Shown piece by piece: positions 45,267 to 53,500 of a stretch of DNA of 64,000 bases. Position 1 is the first letter of the stretch. Each line of letters opens with the position of its first letter. The DNA comes from Novosphingobium sp. (GTDB lineage: Bacteria; Pseudomonadota; Alphaproteobacteria; Sphingomonadales; Sphingomonadaceae). The stretch covers positions 188,599 to 252,598 of the forward strand of contig JAGIAR010000002.1 in assembly GCA_017744735.1 (NCBI GenBank), written 5' to 3'. The translations under genes were made by a program, and so were the position numbers. The notes under the pieces were generated by a model. The model made no database searches, was not told where the DNA came from, and saw nothing but the letters and a program-made list of their open reading frames with translations.

Positions 45267-45358
45267 GCAGCCGCCTAATAAGTATCCCGGACGGCCCTGA
45301 AAAGAGCCGCCCTGGAACTGCAGGGATCCGTGATGAGGCAGACCCGGGGGAAAGTGGC

Positions 45359-46582
45359 CTATTTGAACAACCTGGGTGCGAAATCCTCAAGATAGCGCCG
45401 CCAGTTGATCCAGGTGTGGCCGCCGGTGCTCTCGTGATAGGTGTATTTCATCCCGTACTTGTCGAAGATCCCGCGGGTCGGAGCCGAGGTTCCGTAGAGG
45501 AAATCCTCCTTGCCGATCGCATAGTAGAGCACTTTCAGATCCTTCGCGTCGCGCTGCAGTGCGGCATCGTTGGCGGTCTCGTATTGCGTGACCTGGTCCA
45601 GATTGCCGCCCATGCCGAGGCCCATCGAGAAGATCCCGATCGAATGGAACAGCTCGGGGTGGGTCAGCCCGTTCTGGATCGTATGCGCGCCGCCCATCGA
45701 CAGCCCGGCCATCGCCCGCGCATCGGCGGTGTCGATGGTGCGGAAATTGGCTTCGACATAGGGGATCAGGTCCTTGATGAAGTCGTTGCCGAAATCGCTG
45801 TTGGCCAGCATGTTGCCGCCGCCCGGCCGATCGGGCGTGTGCCCGTTGGGCATCACCACGATCATCGGCTTCGCCTTGCCCGAAGCGATCAGATTGTCGA
45901 GAATGTAATTGGCATGGCCGACGCTGGTCCAGCTGTCGTCGCTGTCGCCCGCGCCGTGGACCAGATAGAGCACCGGATAGGACTTGCCGTCCTTCATATA
46001 GCCCGGCGGGGTGTAGACATGCGCGCGGCGCTTGATGCCGAGCGTGTTCGACCAATATTCAATCGTGCTGACTGTGCCGTGAGCGACGTCATGCCGGTAG
46101 GTCTGGAAATCCCCCCGGGCGCCCGGAACCTCGAAGGTCGAATTGGTGCCGGCGCGCTCTTCGGAATAGGTCGTGCCCTTGGGATCGGGCAGCTTCACCC
46201 CGTCGACGTTGAAGGCAAAGCGGTAATTGTCCGCCGCGACCGGCTTGTCGGTGGTGACGCTCCACAGGCCCATCCCATCCCTGGTCATCGCGAGCCCGTT
46301 GGGCGTGCCGGCGGGGAAGCCCATCGGAATGACGTCCGCGATGTCGGAACTGGTGACCTTCACCGCCTGCGCATCGGGAGCGCAGATGCGGAAGGTCACG
46401 CGCCCGTCGGGCAGCACCTCGACCGACTTGTAAGCCGGCGGCGGCGCCATGAAGCCCTGCGGCGCGCAGGTCTTGGGTGCATCGGCCGGCGCCTGCTGCG
46501 CGGCAACCGGCACCGCGCCGGCTGCGGCGATCGCCAGCGCGAGCCGGACGCAACGCGACGAGCTGAATGGCTTGCTGGACAC
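45359..46582 (-). CDS. Secreted esterase, Fes / feruloyl esterase-like
   Basis: Exported esterase of 407 residues. The signal peptide ends near VPVAA-QQ. An N-terminal immunoglobulin-like domain (about 45-150) reads VLPDGRVTFRICAPDAQAVK and MTRDGMGLWSVT. The esterase D / putative esterase domain follows, with HVYTPPGYMKDGKSYPVLYLVHGAGD. The nucleophile is Ser295 in GLSMGG, with Asp360 in GKEDF and His389 in GGHTW. GTG start at 46582 is set by GGGGAGAG six bases before it. The architecture is shared by enterochelin esterases and by periplasmic feruloyl or acetyl esterases. It is the last gene of a set whose products are all exported, with a perfect 12-base palindrome just upstream. Confidence 0.88.
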   Translation of the reverse strand: MSSKPFSSSRCVRLALAIAAAGAVPVAAQQAPADAPKTCAPQGFMAPPPAYKSVEVLPDGRVTFRICAPDAQAVKVTSSDIADVIPMGFPAGTPNGLAMTRDGMGLWSVTTDKPVAADNYRFAFNVDGVKLPDPKGTTYSEERAGTNSTFEVPGARGDFQTYRHDVAHGTVSTIEYWSNTLGIKRRAHVYTPPGYMKDGKSYPVLYLVHGAGDSDDSWTSVGHANYILDNLIASGKAKPMIVVMPNGHTPDRPGGGNMLANSDFGNDFIKDLIPYVEANFRTIDTADARAMAGLSMGGAHTIQNGLTHPELFHSIGIFSMGLGMGGNLDQVTQYETANDAALQRDAKDLKVLYYAIGKEDFLYGTSAPTRGIFDKYGMKYTYHESTGGHTWINWRRYLEDFAPRLFK

Positions 46583-46646
46583 GATGACTCTCCCCCCCCT
46601 GTTTCGTTGCCGCAGGGCTAACCGGCCAGCCCCGTTTGCGTCAAGA

Positions 46647-46658
46647 GACAACGTTGTC
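46647..46658. promoter_or_regulatory. Perfect 12-base palindrome upstream of the esterase
   Basis: GACAACGTTGTC is fully symmetrical around a central CG, 65 bases before the esterase GTG. This shape is typical of LacI-family operators. No LacI-type regulator is encoded in the window, so the controlling protein would be elsewhere. Confidence 0.55.
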
Positions 46659-46705
46659 GCGGATTGTCGCACGTCCTCGAGCCGGGGCACCGCCCCCGCC
46701 CGGTT

Positions 46706-47287
46706 TCAGCGCGCGTCGGCGGTGGCGTCCATCGCGCGCACGGGGTTGTCGGGCCCGGTGCCGCGGTTCGGGATGAAATCGTTCAGCACGTTGCGGCGCT
46801 TGATCAGCCAGTGCCCGTCGAGCTTGACGAATTCGTCCTCGTACATGCCGTAGGTGCCGATCTTGGGCTGGTCGCCCTCGCCGTGATTGGCCATCTCGAG
46901 CCACAGCGAGCGGCCCCAGGCATGGTCGCCCTCGACCCGGATCACGTGCTGCAGGATCACGTGGCGCAGCTTGGCCGGCTTGCCGTCGGCGGTGTGGTAG
47001 AACTTGCCGATCCCGGCGCTGAACTTGGTCACCGCGGCGCGGATCGCGTCGCGGCCCTTCGAGGTGCCGCTGGCGAACTCGAGCTCGCCGTCGGGCGCGA
47101 AGGTCGCGACATAGGCGTCCCAGTCGAAGTAATCGATCGCGAACAGATAGCGCGCCATCAGATCCTCGATCTCGGCCCGGTCGGCGGCATAGCTTGCGCC
47201 GTACTGCTGTTCGGCATGGGCGGCCGACGGCGCGGCGCCGAGCGCCAGTGCGGCGGCGGCAAGCGCGAAGGTGGCGATCTTCTTCAT
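46706..47287 (-). CDS. Secreted SnoaL-like (NTF2-fold) protein
   Basis: Exported protein of 193 residues. The signal peptide ends near SAAHA-EQ. The SnoaL_4-like core spans about 35-165: RAEIEDLMARYLFAIDYFDWDAYVATF, LEFASGTSKGRDAI and YEDEFVKLDGHWLIKRR. In the family the cavity carries out dehydration, isomerisation or dehydrochlorination, with a His-Asp pair; Asp47 and His101-type positions are candidates here but not certain. Its SD (AAGGGAGAG) overlaps the PQQ dehydrogenase stop 10 bases upstream, so it is in one operon with that gene and the carotenoid oxygenase. It likely acts on an intermediate in the periplasm. Confidence 0.82.
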   Translation of the reverse strand: MKKIATFALAAAALALGAAPSAAHAEQQYGASYAADRAEIEDLMARYLFAIDYFDWDAYVATFAPDGELEFASGTSKGRDAIRAAVTKFSAGIGKFYHTADGKPAKLRHVILQHVIRVEGDHAWGRSLWLEMANHGEGDQPKIGTYGMYEDEFVKLDGHWLIKRRNVLNDFIPNRGTGPDNPVRAMDATADAR

Positions 47288-47297
47288 GGTCTCTCCC

Positions 47298-49394
47298 TTA
47301 GTTCCCGTTCCAGTCGGCGTTGGCGCGCGCGATCAGGTATTGGTGGATTTTCTCGGCTTCCTCGGGCTTGAGCACGTCGGCGAAGCTCGCCATGCCGTTG
47401 CCCGCGCGCTTGCCGCCGATCACGATGTCGAGGAATTCCTTGTGGGTTTCGGGCGACATGTGGCGCAGATCCTTGACCCCGCCGCGAGCGCCGACCCCGT
47501 GGCACAGCGCGCAATGGTCGCCGTAGAGCTGCCCGCCCGCGGCGACGACCTCGGCCGAGGCAGTCAGCGGCGGCGGCGGCGACAGCTCGGGCACCTCGAC
47601 CGATTCCTTCGGCATCGGCGGAAGTTGGGCCGTGCCGCCCAGCTTGAACACCAGCAGCCGCGGCTTGCCGAGGAACAGCTGCGAATAGTTCGAGCGCTCG
47701 ACATGCGCGAGCCCCCCGCCCCAGCCCGCGTTCACCGCGATATATTGCACGCCATCGACGGTGTAGGTGATCGGCGCGGCGATCGGCACGTTCTGCACCG
47801 GCATTTCCCAGACCTTCTGGCCGGTGTCCGCGCGATAGGCGGCGAAGGTCTTCCCGATGCTGCCCTGGAACACGAGGTTGCCCGCGGTCGCGAGCACCCC
47901 GCCCGCCCCCTTCTGGGTCACCGGGCCGCGCCACACTTCCTTCTGCGTCACCGGATTCCAGGCCGAGAGCCAGCCCTTCGAATGGGCATCGGCATATTCG
48001 GCGATCGCCTTGCGCTCGGGCTCGTCGCCCATGAAGGCGGTGCCGAGGCCGCCCTTTGCCGGATCGTAATTCGCGGCCAGCGCATAGCTCATATAGGTCT
48101 CGGTCACCGGCAAATAGACCAGCCCGGTGAGCGGGCTGTAGGCCATCGGATTCCAGTTGTGCGCCCCGCCCGCGCCGGGCGAAACCATCACCGGCTTGGC
48201 GGTATAGCGCACCTCGGGGTTCTGGATCGGGCGCCCGGTGGCCATGTCGATCCCCTTGGCCCAGTTGACCGGGACGACGTTCTGCGCGCTGAGCAATTCG
48301 CCCGTCTTGCGGTCGAGCACGTAGAAGAACCCGTTCTTCGGCGCCTGCATGATCACCTGGCGAGTCTTTCCGCCGATCGGCAGGTCCGCGAGGATCATCT
48401 GCTGGGTCGCGGTGTAATCCCACTCCTCGCCCGGCGTGGTCTGGTAGTGCCAGCGGTATTCGCCCGTGGTCGCATCGAGCGCGACGATCGAGGCGAGGAA
48501 CAGATTGTCGCCGCCGCCGGGGCTGCGGTAGGGCTGCGCCCAGGGCGAGCCGTTGCCGACCCCGACGTAGAGCAGGTTGAGCTTCGGGTCATAGGCGAGC
48601 CCGTCCCACACCGTGCCCCCGCCGCCCTGCTTCCACCATTCGCCGGTCCAGGTTTTGGCGGCCATCTCCATGGCCTTGTTCTCGAACCCATCGGCAGGAT
48701 TGCCCGGTACCGTGTTGAAACGCCACAGCATTTTGCCGCTCTCGGCATCGTAGGCGCTGACATAGCCGCGCACGCCGAGCTCGGCGCCGCCGTTGCCGAT
48801 GATCACCTTGTTGCCGAAGATCCGCGGCGCACCGGTGATGGTGTAGCTCTTCGAATTGTCGACCGTCAGCGTCGACCAGGCGGGCTTGCCGGTCTTGGCG
48901 TCGAGCGCGATCAGCCGCCCGTCGAGCGTGGCGATGTAGATCTTGCCGTGCCACGCCGCGAGCCCGCGCGAGACGATGTCGCAGCACGCCAGCCGTCCGT
49001 ACTTGAGCGGCACCTGCGGATCGTAGGTCCACAGCACCTTGCCGGTCTTCGCGTCATAGGCGGTGGTGATATTCCACGGCTGGATGTTGTAGAGCACGCC
49101 GTCGATCTCGAGCGGCGTCCCCTCCATCCCGCGGGTGGTGTTGATGTCGGCATACCAGGCCAAGCCGAGCTTGCCGACGTTGGTGTCGTTGATCTGCCTG
49201 AGCGGCGAGAAGTGCTGCTCGTCCCAGGTGCGCCCGGTCGCCATCCACTGGCCCGGATCGGGGTTGGACAGCGCCGCGTCGTCGACCCAGCCCGGGCCGC
49301 TCTGCGCCGCCGCAGGCACCACCAGAGCCGCCATCGCAAGCGCGAGAACGGAACGGACGGCCCGGCTGGTGCGGGCCCAATTCGAAAAACTCAT
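47298..49394 (-). CDS. PQQ-dependent alcohol dehydrogenase with C-terminal cytochrome c
   Basis: Periplasmic quinohemoprotein alcohol dehydrogenase of 698 residues. The signal peptide ends near PAAAQ (about 31). The eight-bladed propeller carries the vicinal Cys137-Cys138 pair (LACCDIV) that forms the ring next to PQQ, and repeated W-motifs such as GKVLWTYDPQ and GEYRWHYQTT. A GEEWDYTAT segment holds the likely catalytic Asp. The C-terminal cytochrome c domain has CALCH at 628-632 and Met668 in GNGMASF. It oxidises primary or secondary alcohols and passes electrons through its heme. Its ATG overlaps the carotenoid oxygenase stop by 4 bases, so their products are made together. Confidence 0.93.
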   Translation of the reverse strand: MSFSNWARTSRAVRSVLALAMAALVVPAAAQSGPGWVDDAALSNPDPGQWMATGRTWDEQHFSPLRQINDTNVGKLGLAWYADINTTRGMEGTPLEIDGVLYNIQPWNITTAYDAKTGKVLWTYDPQVPLKYGRLACCDIVSRGLAAWHGKIYIATLDGRLIALDAKTGKPAWSTLTVDNSKSYTITGAPRIFGNKVIIGNGGAELGVRGYVSAYDAESGKMLWRFNTVPGNPADGFENKAMEMAAKTWTGEWWKQGGGGTVWDGLAYDPKLNLLYVGVGNGSPWAQPYRSPGGGDNLFLASIVALDATTGEYRWHYQTTPGEEWDYTATQQMILADLPIGGKTRQVIMQAPKNGFFYVLDRKTGELLSAQNVVPVNWAKGIDMATGRPIQNPEVRYTAKPVMVSPGAGGAHNWNPMAYSPLTGLVYLPVTETYMSYALAANYDPAKGGLGTAFMGDEPERKAIAEYADAHSKGWLSAWNPVTQKEVWRGPVTQKGAGGVLATAGNLVFQGSIGKTFAAYRADTGQKVWEMPVQNVPIAAPITYTVDGVQYIAVNAGWGGGLAHVERSNYSQLFLGKPRLLVFKLGGTAQLPPMPKESVEVPELSPPPPLTASAEVVAAGGQLYGDHCALCHGVGARGGVKDLRHMSPETHKEFLDIVIGGKRAGNGMASFADVLKPEEAEKIHQYLIARANADWNGN

Positions 49395-50965
49395 GCCAGA
49401 TCGGCTCCCGGAATATCGCTCGCATCGCCCCAGAAACCGTGGACCTGGCCGACGCATTTGAACGGCATCTTGACCCGCGCGACCGGCCCCGCGGCAACGT
49501 CCTTGGTGTCGATCAGGATCAGGTCGGAGCGGCCTGCCTCCTTCATGCTGCTGCCGATCCCGATCAGATAGCCGTCGCCCTCGGGCGCGTCCTTCTTGCG
49601 CGGAACGAAGGTCATCTCCGACAGCATGTAGTCGGGCACCGAGACGAGCTGGGTTGTCTTCTCCTGGTGGTCGACGATCCACCAGCCGCCCTTCGGCCCG
49701 ACCCCGTTGAGATAGCCATAGCGATACTTGAGCGTGTGGAAACGGTCGTCCTGCCGCGCGAGCACGCCCGAGACTTCGGGATAGATCGTCTCGACCTGGA
49801 AGCGGTCGTTGCTCTTGCTCGACAGATCGATGGTGAAGCGGCGCAGATAACCGGTGCCCTTCACCGGATCGAACGGCTCGTGCAGGCTGGGGAAGAACGG
49901 GAACTGGTTGCCCTCACCCCCGTCCCAATCCATCACGATCTTGTCGCCGTCGGACCAGCCGCCCATCGAGTGGGTGCAGAACAGGTTCTGGCCGGTGAAC
50001 CAGCGCAGGTCCTTGCCGTCGCCGCCGCGGCGCAGCACGCCGATATAGACCGGCGCCCTGGAATCGTAGGAGAAGTGGACCCCGCCGGCCTTTATCCGGT
50101 CCATGTCGGAGACCATGTTGGTCAGGTACAGGATCACGTGCTTCTGGGTGACCACGAAATCGTGCATCATCCCGGCATAGGGCACCTGCACCTTGGTGTG
50201 CCAGTTTACCGCCCCGTGCCTGTCGGCCGAGAACACCACCACGCTTTTCGACAGCAGCCCGTCCGCCTCGTAGCCGAAGGCGATGTATTCGCCGGTCAGC
50301 GGATCGATCTTGGGATGCGCGGTGTGGGTCTGGCTGTCGAGCTTGCCGCCGAAGGTGTAGTAATCGTCCTTGGTCTCGAGCGTCAGCGGGTCGAGATAGA
50401 CCGGCGGGCTGTCTTCCTTGAACACCAGCAATTTGCCGTGGTGGAGGAACAGCTGGGTGTTGGCGGTGCCGCGGCTGAGCCCCTTGACCGAAGGATCGTC
50501 GGTCAGCGGGTTGCGGTACATTCCGAACAGCGAACGCCGCGCATCGTGCTGCGCCTTCCAGCGCTGGGTCTTCGCATAGCGGGTGCGGTAGTCGACATGG
50601 CCGTTCTTGATCCGGAAGGCCGAGACATGGCCTTCCCCGTCGAACATGATGTCGCCCTTGTACTGCTCGGGCTTGGGATACTGCGGATCGGGCCCGACGC
50701 GGTAGAACATCCCGTCGAGGTCGAGCGGCAGCTGCCCTTCGACCTCGCAATCGTAGAGATCGATCTCGGCGCGGTTGTTGGTGCCGGGAGGGCCGCCGGC
50801 GAAGGCGCGCGGATCGTCGGGGAAATCGACCTGCGGCGCGGGCGAGCCCGCCGCCGCCAGCGCGGCACCGCCGGTTCCCAGCCCGACCAGCGCCGCGCCC
50901 GTACCCAGGGTTGCCGCACCAAGGAAATTGCGCCGCCCAAGCTGCGGCCCGGATGTGTCGGTCAT
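49391..50965 (-). CDS. Tat-exported carotenoid cleavage dioxygenase family protein
   Basis: Non-heme iron dioxygenase of 524 residues of the carotenoid oxygenase / lignostilbene dioxygenase superfamily. The four Fe-binding His are at 217 (TAHPKI), 268 (MMHDF), 332 (CTHSMGG) and 509 (VHGFW). The N-terminus has a twin-arginine signal: RRNFLGAATLG at 11-21, then a hydrophobic run and ALAAAG. Export is unusual because lignostilbene, isoeugenol and apocarotenoid enzymes known to me are cytoplasmic. It would cleave a C=C bond in a stilbene, phenylpropene or polyene. SD GAGAGGGAT is strong. It is the first gene of the operon with PQQ dehydrogenase, SnoaL protein and possibly the esterase. Confidence 0.9.
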   Translation of the reverse strand: MTDTSGPQLGRRNFLGAATLGTGAALVGLGTGGAALAAAGSPAPQVDFPDDPRAFAGGPPGTNNRAEIDLYDCEVEGQLPLDLDGMFYRVGPDPQYPKPEQYKGDIMFDGEGHVSAFRIKNGHVDYRTRYAKTQRWKAQHDARRSLFGMYRNPLTDDPSVKGLSRGTANTQLFLHHGKLLVFKEDSPPVYLDPLTLETKDDYYTFGGKLDSQTHTAHPKIDPLTGEYIAFGYEADGLLSKSVVVFSADRHGAVNWHTKVQVPYAGMMHDFVVTQKHVILYLTNMVSDMDRIKAGGVHFSYDSRAPVYIGVLRRGGDGKDLRWFTGQNLFCTHSMGGWSDGDKIVMDWDGGEGNQFPFFPSLHEPFDPVKGTGYLRRFTIDLSSKSNDRFQVETIYPEVSGVLARQDDRFHTLKYRYGYLNGVGPKGGWWIVDHQEKTTQLVSVPDYMLSEMTFVPRKKDAPEGDGYLIGIGSSMKEAGRSDLILIDTKDVAAGPVARVKMPFKCVGQVHGFWGDASDIPGADLA

Positions 50966-51044
50966 CGATCCCTCTCCATGGGGGCCCGGCTGCTCCGGAC
51001 TCGCCCGATCATTGCAATTTCAATCAATACCCGCCTCTCCGGCT

Positions 51045-51050
51045 TTGACA
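51045..51050 (+). promoter_or_regulatory. Possible -35 element of the second PQQ dehydrogenase
   Basis: TTGACA lies 52 bases before the ATG at 51102, within the 136-base divergent gap. No convincing -10 stands 17 bases on (AAAGTG), so this is tentative. The gap also has ATTGCAAT and TTCAATCAAT, an AT-rich island expected in a shared promoter region. Confidence 0.3.
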
Positions 51051-51101
51051 ATGCCTCCAAACGCGCGAAAGTGCGCGGACAGAACAGAGGGGAGACAGGC
51101 G

Positions 51102-53228
51102 ATGGTACGGCTGCGGCTCGGGGCAATCGGTCCGATCGGAATTTCGGCTGTGGCGCTGGCATGGGCCGCGATCTCCACAGGCCAGCAGGACGTCGCCCCG
51201 CCCTCCCCGATCGACGCGCAGCTCGCCGCCGGGCGGCAGGCCTACGCGCAGAACTGCGCCGCCTGCCACGGCGACACGATGGACGACGGCCATTTCGCGC
51301 CCGCGCTGAAGGGCCCGGCGTTCCTTGCCAAATGGGGAAACACCCCGCTCGCCAAGCTCTACGGCTACATCCGTTCCTCGATGCCGCCGGCGGCCGCCGG
51401 AAGCCTCGGCGACGAGACCTACGCGGCGCTCGCCGCGCTGATCCTGCATGAAAACGGCGGCGACGCCGGGCGCGCGATCGCGCCGGCTTCGTTGGACGGG
51501 CTGGCCTTCCCCGCGGCGCCGCCCGAGGCGAAGGCCGACCTTGGCGTCGGCGGGCTTTCGGCGCGCTTCCCGCTGCCGCCGGGGCCCGTCATTCCCGACC
51601 GTTTCGCGGACTACACCCCGGTAACCGAGGCGATGCTGGACGATCCGGCGCCCGAGAACTGGCTGAGCTGGCGGCGCAGCCACCGGGGCCTCGGCTATTC
51701 GTCGTTGCGGCAGATCGACACCGGCAATGTCGGCGAGCTGCACATCGCCTGGGCGCAGGCGCTGCCCGCGGGCGACAACATGAACGAGCCGCTGGTGCGC
51801 GACGGGGTGCTCTATGTCGCGGGCTATGGCGACAATGTGTTCGCCTTCGACGGGGCCAGCGGGCGCCAGCTCTGGCGCTACCAGCGGCAATTGCCGCAGG
51901 GCACCGCGGTCTCGTCGCACAAGACCATCGCGCTCTACGGCGACAGGCTGTTCACCGCGACCTCGGACAACCACATGGTCGCGCTCGATGCGCGCACCGG
52001 ACGGCCGGTGTGGGACACGGCGATGACCGACCGCCCCAACATGCGCAGCCCCGGCGGGCCGCTCGCGGCCGACGGGGTGATCATGCAGGGCATGGCCTCG
52101 CAGGCGGCAGGTGGCGGGCTGATCGTCGGGATCGACGCCGAGAGCGGCAAGAAACTGTGGGAGTTCGAGACCGTCGCCAAGCCCGGCCAGCTGGGCGGGG
52201 ACAGCTGGAACGGCGAGCCGGGCGACCAGCGCAAGGGCGGTTCGCAATGGACCTCGGGCACTTACGATGCGAAGACCGGGCTCGCGCTGTTCGGGGTCGG
52301 CAATACCTACGACACCGGCCCGCTGCGCGATCTCCAGCCGGGCCAGAACAACGACGCGCTGTTCACCAATTCGACCCTGGCCTTCCAGCCGCGCACCGGG
52401 AAGCTGGTCTGGTATTTCCAGCACATGAAGAACGACCAGTACGATCTCGACTGGGTGTTCGACCGGGTGATCGCGACGATCGACATCGACGGCCAGCCGC
52501 GCCGGGTGATCCTGACCAGCGGCAAGGAAGGCCTGTTCGACGCGCTCGACGCCGACACCGGCAAATACATCAAGACGGTCGACATGGGGCTGCAGGACTT
52601 CATCGCCTCGATCGACCCGGTGACGGGCGAGAAGCACGTCGACCCCGCCAAGATTCCGGGCCGCGACAAGGGCGCGGTCTATGTCTGCCCGCACGGCGGC
52701 GGCGGGCGCAACTGGAGCCCGACCTCGTTCAATCCCGAAACGCGGCTGCTGTTCGTCAACGGGCGCGACGTCTGCATGGACCTGGTCCCGGCGCCATCGG
52801 GGCCGGGTTTCCTCAGCACCGGGGTCAACGCCGAATACCTCCCCTCGCCCAAGGCCGACGGCAATTACGGCGTGCTGCAGGCGATCGACATGGAAGCCGG
52901 CAAGGTGCTGTGGGAGACCCGCCGCCGCCAGACCTTCGACATGGGCATCCTCACCACCGCCGGCGGACTGCTGTTCACCGGCGCGATGGACCGCCAGTTC
53001 CTCGCCTACGACCAGGAGACCGGCAAGGAGCTGTGGCGCACCGGGGTGACCGGCGTGCCCAATGCCTCGCCGATCACCTATTCGGTCGACGGCAAGCAAT
53101 ATATCGCGATCGTCACCGGGGTCGGCAATCCGCTCTCGACCGGGATCGCCGACGTGATTCCCGAAACGCAGCTCCCCTCGGTGAACAGCTCGGCGATCTA
53201 CGTGTTCGCGCTGCCCGACGGCGACTGA
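51102..53228 (+). CDS. PQQ-dependent dehydrogenase with N-terminal cytochrome c
   Basis: Exported quinohemoprotein of 708 residues. A signal/anchor helix (about 8-27) is followed by a cytochrome c domain with CAACH at 52-56 and Met in SSMPPAAAG. The PQQ propeller starts near 180 with NWLSWRRSHRGLGYSSLRQID and repeats such as GRQLWRYQRQ and GKVLWETRRR. It ends with a TGVPNASPITYSVDGKQYIAI blade. In contrast to the neighbouring enzyme the heme domain is at the N-terminus. It lacks the CC vicinal pair in the usual place, so it may be a different PQQ class (glucose or polyvinyl-alcohol-like). GAGGGGAG lies upstream of the ATG. It diverges from the carotenoid oxygenase operon. Confidence 0.9.
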   Translation: MVRLRLGAIGPIGISAVALAWAAISTGQQDVAPPSPIDAQLAAGRQAYAQNCAACHGDTMDDGHFAPALKGPAFLAKWGNTPLAKLYGYIRSSMPPAAAGSLGDETYAALAALILHENGGDAGRAIAPASLDGLAFPAAPPEAKADLGVGGLSARFPLPPGPVIPDRFADYTPVTEAMLDDPAPENWLSWRRSHRGLGYSSLRQIDTGNVGELHIAWAQALPAGDNMNEPLVRDGVLYVAGYGDNVFAFDGASGRQLWRYQRQLPQGTAVSSHKTIALYGDRLFTATSDNHMVALDARTGRPVWDTAMTDRPNMRSPGGPLAADGVIMQGMASQAAGGGLIVGIDAESGKKLWEFETVAKPGQLGGDSWNGEPGDQRKGGSQWTSGTYDAKTGLALFGVGNTYDTGPLRDLQPGQNNDALFTNSTLAFQPRTGKLVWYFQHMKNDQYDLDWVFDRVIATIDIDGQPRRVILTSGKEGLFDALDADTGKYIKTVDMGLQDFIASIDPVTGEKHVDPAKIPGRDKGAVYVCPHGGGGRNWSPTSFNPETRLLFVNGRDVCMDLVPAPSGPGFLSTGVNAEYLPSPKADGNYGVLQAIDMEAGKVLWETRRRQTFDMGILTTAGGLLFTGAMDRQFLAYDQETGKELWRTGVTGVPNASPITYSVDGKQYIAIVTGVGNPLSTGIADVIPETQLPSVNSSAIYVFALPDGD

Positions 53229-53237
53229 CGGCTGCGC

Positions 53238-53423
53238 TCAGGCCCCCGGCAAGGCGGTCAGCGCCGGCGGGCCGTCGACCGCGAGCAGTGGCATCACGCC
53301 GACGGTGGTCGCGTGGCGATCGTCCTCGAGGTCGGCGCGGAAGTTGCCGATCGGATGGCGCGAGTCGAGATCGGCGCGACGGCGATCGCGCATCTCCCGA
53401 CCGGCGTCGGCGACAGCGCGCAT
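53238..53423 (-). CDS. Possible small hypothetical protein
   Basis: Open frame of 61 residues with very regular GC3 codon use from about the tenth codon on (for example cgc gcc gac ctc gag gac), which argues that it is or was coding. It starts MRAVADAGREM and ends PPALTALPGA. There is no clear ribosome-binding site before the ATG at 53423, and an in-frame stop lies a few codons upstream. It lies between two plus-strand genes. I do not recognise it; it could be a small protein or a remnant of a longer gene. Confidence 0.4.
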   Translation of the reverse strand: MRAVADAGREMRDRRRADLDSRHPIGNFRADLEDDRHATTVGVMPLLAVDGPPALTALPGA

Positions 53424-53500
53424 TAGGGCAAACCGTTACCGCCGCTGCGGTCAAGACAGGTGCCGCGCATGGGTAAAGAGAGGCCGGAAAGGACATCGCC

